From: Pirellulales bacterium
Lineage (GTDB): Bacteria; Planctomycetota; Planctomycetia; Pirellulales; JAICIG01
DNA: 9,283 bases
Reading direction: 5' to 3'
Assembly: GCA_025924495.1 (NCBI GenBank)
Contig: JAICIG010000318.1
Span: 1 to 9,283, forward strand
The position numbers and the translations under genes were made by a program. The notes under the pieces are model-generated. The model saw only the letters and a program-made list of their open reading frames with translations, did no database searches and was not told the DNA's origin. Of this stretch, positions 7,201-9,283 are shown piece after piece. Each line of letters starts with the position of its first letter. The stretch's first letter is position 1.

Positions 7201-7823
7201 ACTTTCCGTCTTCGAACAAGGTCGGCGCCAGCGTGGCGGGCAACACGCAGTTACAAGCCACTTATGCTCTGATCGCCAGCTTGCTGATGATCATCGTCTA
7301 TGTCTGGATTCGGTTTCAGCAGGTCAGCTTCGGTTTGTCTTCTGTGCTGGCGCTGGTCCACGACGTGCTCGTCGCCTTGGGCGCACTCGCTTTGAGCTAT
7401 TGGTTGGCGCGGCTGCCTTTTGCGAGTTACTTGTTGATCGAGCCGTTTAAGATCAACCTGCCGATCATTGCCGCGTTTTTGACGATCATCGGTTACTCGA
7501 TCAACGACACCATCGTGATCTTCGACCGCATTCGCGAGGTCCGCGGCAAGAGCCAGGATATCAAGGCCGATCTCGTGAACCTGTGCATCAATCAGACGTT
7601 GAGCCGCACGTTGCTCACTTCGTTGACGGTGTTCATCGTCGTGTTGATCCTGTACATCTTCGGCGGTCAGGGCGTTCACGGCTTTGCGTTTACGTTGGTC
7701 GTCGGCACGATTTCCGGAACGTATAGCACGGTCTATATTGCCACCCCACTGTTGATCTGGATGAATCAATCGAAGCCGGAGCCCAAGAAGGGTCCGACCA
7801 CCTCGCTGCGGGAAGCCGCTTGA
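4284..7823 (+). CDS. secDF: Protein translocase subunits SecD and SecF fused (SecDF), with N-terminal extension and large charged insert
   Basis: SecDF is an RND-family membrane protein that uses the proton gradient to pull exported proteins through SecYEG on the outer side of the membrane. The 1179 residues exceed E. coli SecD plus SecF (about 940). SecD features are LGIDLRGGVILIYE (157-170), the large periplasmic P1 domain (about 152-450), and membrane helices from about 452 with the core motif GMAVDANVLIYERMREE (512-528) and IDANVTTLIS (551-560). SecF features are DIDFTGGVSVETLF (654-667), a second periplasmic domain, and YSINDTIVIFDRIRE (1071-1085). The helix-borne acidic residues (Asp517, Asp552, Asp1075) match the proton-relay regions. 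Two additions stand out: a signal-peptide-like start (about 12-36) with an Ala/Ser/Thr linker and an extra helix (about 100-118), and a Glu/Lys/Ala-rich low-complexity insert at about 754-892. The ATG at 4284 has AGGGAG 8 nt upstream. It follows yajC, its known partner. Confidence 0.97.
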   Translation: MLAAGPGRRPAWMIALLTAVMTVVSWSALELPAARARDTAKSAAESATADTANKSAAAAGNAADDSSEATVSDDATTPEESPAATTPASSTKAAGAGEGRVLALVALVVAVFIIPIVAGHYLSKALRMPDHATRISVVLFATLASAVATYSGWPPKLGIDLRGGVILIYEVDQENFKEMDKLVAAVTKRVNPGGIKEVTVRPYGEREIEIIIPEADQDELDRMQAIVSQTGQLEFRIVADRRFSSDGETISLAEQPQFAAQREVTEDVDEAGEGEDGQAEASGKRVVAKWVPVEANEAADFEGNRFYATRRNKRNGVEVLVLMDRYNVTGDYLTSATPGVDQFGKPCVNFAFNNKGANRFGRLTSENLPNPTQPDLHRALAIILDRQLYSAPAIRSRIDDRGEITGSFTQKQVEDLAAVLTAGSLPTTLRKEPTSSLLTGPSLGQDTIRKGVYSMLVSTVAVVIFMVVYYQFAGIVANLALLLNVLLIVAFMILFNAAFTLSGLAGLALTVGMAVDANVLIYERMREEIARGATLRMAIRNGFDRATTTIIDANVTTLISAIVLYAIGTDQVKGFAVTLVLGIVMNLFTAITFSRLIFDIAERQRWITRLRMLKVLENPNFDFIGKRKIAVTFSLILIGIGLFAAVERGKGLLDIDFTGGVSVETLFDKEQDIADVREKVAELPDVTVQEVSISNEPPHRRFLIITSKSDIDESNPAQEGPKTNIEWVEARLKEVFGEELAYNRLSSGAIEPIAGASSAAEEKQDQNSPEESKAKQADKAPAADDEKQPAEEKAEKSEANQPENKDEAKEESGAALSRRGELLLAFAGDEENPAAKSAPASDASAPSAERDKVTADEPKAADQPSESNDEPKTTGDEKAAPAKSPAASPFAGGSQLELAFSQGISHDALARKIEQALTAESLGDDTPFELDNPNYEEGSKRGFDKWTLKIAAPPEATQKLVDRVEKSLAAEPYFPSSNKVGASVAGNTQLQATYALIASLLMIIVYVWIRFQQVSFGLSSVLALVHDVLVALGALALSYWLARLPFASYLLIEPFKINLPIIAAFLTIIGYSINDTIVIFDRIREVRGKSQDIKADLVNLCINQTLSRTLLTSLTVFIVVLILYIFGGQGVHGFAFTLVVGTISGTYSTVYIATPLLIWMNQSKPEPKKGPTTSLREAA

Positions 7824-7831
7824 GAAAAGCT

Positions 7832-7860
7832 CGCCGCAGCCGGGCGGCGTACAGTATTTT
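7832..7860 (+). terminator. Possible weak intrinsic terminator after secDF
   Basis: CGCCGC (7832-7837) and GCGGCG (7844-7849) form a perfect 6-bp GC stem with a 6-nt loop, starting 8 nt after the secDF stop. TACAGTATTTT follows, so the T-run begins 7 nt after the stem, farther than usual. Termination is plausible from position and structure but weakly supported. Confidence 0.4.
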
Positions 7861-7985
7861 GTTCCTCGCTTAAACCTGTGCGCTTCAGGCAATCTGTGCC
7901 GCCGCCGGTCGCCCGGCTCAAGTTCTTGCGGCCGCCGCTCGAATGATGGAGATGGCATATTCTGTCCTCTCTTGAAATTCTGCGC

Positions 7986-7989
7986 GGAG
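7986..7989 (+). promoter_or_regulatory. Shine-Dalgarno GGAG fixing the LysM gene start
   Basis: GGAG ends 9 nt before the ATG at 7999. It supports that start over an in-frame TTG at 7972, which has no comparable site. Confidence 0.6.
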
Positions 7990-7998
7990 CGAGTCGGC

Positions 7999-8796
7999 AT
8001 GCAACGGGGCGCCAAGTTCACCTTGGCTTCTGCGATCGTGCTGGGCGGCTTGATCGGCGCTGCGCTGTTTCGCAAACCGCCGCAATCGGCAATCGCTCCG
8101 CGCACGCCTCCCGCGGACGCGCCCAGGTGGTCGACCTCTCCGCTGCCCGTTGACGAGCCGGGCGCTGCGCAGTTGTCGGGGCAGATCGATCCCGCCGAAA
8201 CGACTGCGGCAGATGCAGCCGCGAAACCTTCGCTCACCGCGGAGCCGCTGGCGGCGAACGATACTCGCCGCGAGACGATGCCTTCAACCTGGCAGCAGGC
8301 CGTAACTTCCGCCGCGCCGGCATCTCCGTTCAGTCAACGTGGCGCCGCCCGCGCTAGTGCTGGGGCGGAGTTCCATCGCATCCGCGACGGAGACACGCTC
8401 TCGTCGTTGGCCCGGCAATATTTGGGTTCCAGTAAACGCTTCATGGAGATCTATGAGGCGAACTTAGACCGATTGTCGAACCCCGATCTGTTGCCGATCG
8501 GCGCCGAGCTGAAGATCCCACCCGCCGATACGGTTCGCGAAGCGCCTCGTCCGGTTGATGAGGCGATCGTGGCGCCGATGACGTCGATTCCTCCCGGCAC
8601 GCTCCGTCGCCTCGAGCCGTCGTCTGCGCCGAGCGCCGCAAGAACCTATCAAGTCAAAGCGGGCGATACGCTGGTTGCCATCGCCAAACACTTCTACGGC
8701 GATGGGGAGCGGTACCTGGAAATCTATCAGGCCAATCGCGAGCGATTGAAGCAGCCCGCCGACCTGCGCGAGGGTCTGGTTTTGACGATCCCATGA
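7999..8796 (+). CDS. Membrane-anchored protein with two LysM domains
   Basis: LysM domains bind N-acetylglucosamine-containing glycans such as peptidoglycan. The 265-residue product begins with a short basic start and one hydrophobic segment at about 7-24 (FTLASAIVLGGLIGAALF). That segment is followed by RK, so it is probably an uncleaved anchor or a signal peptide with the bulk of the protein outside the cytoplasm. Residues about 25-122 are Pro/Ala/Thr-rich and probably disordered. LysM 1 is at about 125-174 (FHRIRDGDTLSSLARQYLG...LKIP). LysM 2 is at about 217-265 (YQVKAGDTLVAIAKHFYGD...LVLTIP) and ends exactly at the C-terminus. A second Pro-rich linker joins them. No catalytic domain is visible, so its role as a cell-wall-binding or structural protein is inferred. 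The gene is 175 bp after secDF with a possible terminator between, so it is probably a separate unit. Precise function is unknown. Confidence 0.88.
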   Translation: MQRGAKFTLASAIVLGGLIGAALFRKPPQSAIAPRTPPADAPRWSTSPLPVDEPGAAQLSGQIDPAETTAADAAAKPSLTAEPLAANDTRRETMPSTWQQAVTSAAPASPFSQRGAARASAGAEFHRIRDGDTLSSLARQYLGSSKRFMEIYEANLDRLSNPDLLPIGAELKIPPADTVREAPRPVDEAIVAPMTSIPPGTLRRLEPSSAPSAARTYQVKAGDTLVAIAKHFYGDGERYLEIYQANRERLKQPADLREGLVLTIP

Positions 8797-9067
8797 AGAT
8801 GCATTTGCGCGCGTCAGCGAAGAACTGATTTAGCGCCCCGATGCGGCGGTTGGCAAAACGGATGGTATGGTGGTCGTTTGATCACTAGCGTCGATTGTCG
8901 ATTGCCGCGCGGAATGGCCCGGCAAACGTCCGATTTCTACCAATTCTTGGGGATCTGATAGCATTCTTCTTGCCAGCGGGCGGCCGAATCAACAGAATAA
9001 ACTTGCCCGAATCCAGGGCCATGCGGAACAGAACCGGCGGAACTTGGTTCGAAACAGGAGTTCACCA
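8797..9067. other. Intergenic region without recognised gene
   Basis: This is 271 bp between the LysM gene and the next start. No convincing ORF, tRNA or strong terminator hairpin was found. It holds a tandem 7-bp duplication, GTCGATT at 8890-8896 and 8897-8903, and a short inverted repeat CCAA-TTC-TTGG near 8939-8949. A promoter for the downstream gene is likely here, but no pair of boxes with acceptable spacing was found. Confidence 0.5.
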
Positions 9068-9283
9068 GTGAACCCGATCGACGTGTTGAGGCACAAGTGG
9101 CAGGAATGGACCGGAGAAGAAGAGACGCCGCTTGACGGCGACACGCCGGCCTGGTTCATCAGCCTGGCCGCGCACTTGGCCATTTTGCTGACGCTGGCCC
9201 TCATGTTTCAGCCGAAGCGACGAGAGGACTTCATCCTCTCGGTCAATGCTCTGGATAGCCAGGAGTTGGAGCAACTGCCCGAC
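9068..9283 (+). CDS. N-terminus of a single-pass membrane protein, cut by window edge
   Basis: The frame is open from a GTG at 9068 to the last base, giving 72 codons with no stop. AGGAG at 9056-9060 lies 7 nt upstream of the GTG, a strong ribosome binding site. The product begins with a charged amphipathic stretch (MNPIDVLRHKWQEWTGEEE) and then one hydrophobic segment at about 28-46 (WFISLAAHLAILLTLALMF). A basic QPKRRED follows, then an acidic stretch (DSQELEQLPD). Planctomycetes carry many large envelope proteins that start in this way (acidic stretch, a D-x-P-A-W-like motif, one helix, then a long acidic or disordered region), some with von Willebrand A domains further on. That resemblance is from memory and the diagnostic part lies outside the window, so no function is assigned. 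The basic residues after the helix suggest the C-terminal side could be cytoplasmic, but topology is uncertain. Confidence 0.8.
   Translation, partial: MNPIDVLRHKWQEWTGEEETPLDGDTPAWFISLAAHLAILLTLALMFQPKRREDFILSVNALDSQELEQLPD

Noticed and set aside
7972..7998. TTG start extending the LysM protein by nine residues
   Set aside because: It has no Shine-Dalgarno and puts Cys, Glu and Arg before the hydrophobic segment. The ATG at 7999 has GGAG upstream.
7251..8237. Long antisense ORF (328 codons) across secDF and the LysM gene
   Set aside because: It opposes two convincing genes, is rich in Arg/Gln/Asp as expected for a GC-rich shadow frame, and has no recognisable domain. The 251-codon antisense ORF at 4764-5519 was rejected for the same reason.
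8850..8871. TTGGCA and TATGGT as a promoter for the last gene
   Set aside because: Spacing is only 10 bp, incompatible with a sigma70-type promoter.
8890..8903. Tandem GTCGATT duplication as a functional repeat
   Set aside because: Only two 7-bp units, easily explained by chance or slippage; no CRISPR-like or satellite array is present anywhere in the window.

Overview
The window looks like chromosomal DNA of a planctomycete, possibly Pirellulales-like. This is inferred from protein architectures (a SecD-SecF fusion with long disordered insertions, a TPR protein ending in two RNA polymerase alpha-CTD-like domains, a planctomycete-style integrase) and from the GC-rich codon use; there is no rRNA to settle it. 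Apart from the left-edge integrase, every gene reads on the + strand.

Layout. Positions 1-854 (- strand) hold the N-terminal 284 codons of a tyrosine-recombinase-family integrase that runs off the left edge. A 104-bp divergent spacer with a short repeat pair separates it from tRNA-Thr(CGT) at 959-1032. Next come a TPR/alpha-CTD protein (1123-2448) and tgt (2441-3580), which overlap by 8 bp and probably form one translational unit. A 261-bp gap follows, with a good sigma70-type promoter, a strong hairpin and a second small hairpin. Then come yajC (3842-4216) and a fused secDF (4284-7823), the accessory part of the Sec translocon. After a probable weak terminator there is a membrane-anchored protein with two LysM domains (7999-8796). 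After 271 bp with no recognised gene, the first 72 codons of a single-pass membrane protein reach the right edge (9068-9283).

How the genes fit together. tgt beside yajC-secD-secF is a widespread bacterial arrangement: Tgt makes the queuosine precursor in tRNA, and YajC with SecDF supports proton-motive-force-driven export. The lineage-specific material is the TPR/double alpha-CTD gene coupled to tgt and the extra signal-peptide-like segment and charged insert in SecDF. The integrase beside the tRNA suggests the edge of a mobile or formerly mobile segment, although its orientation is not the textbook one and the expected first catalytic arginine is a glycine.

No CRISPR array, insertion sequence, toxin-antitoxin pair or obvious defence system is visible. 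The best candidates for undescribed biology are the TPR/double alpha-CTD protein and the integrase family with the altered catalytic motif.
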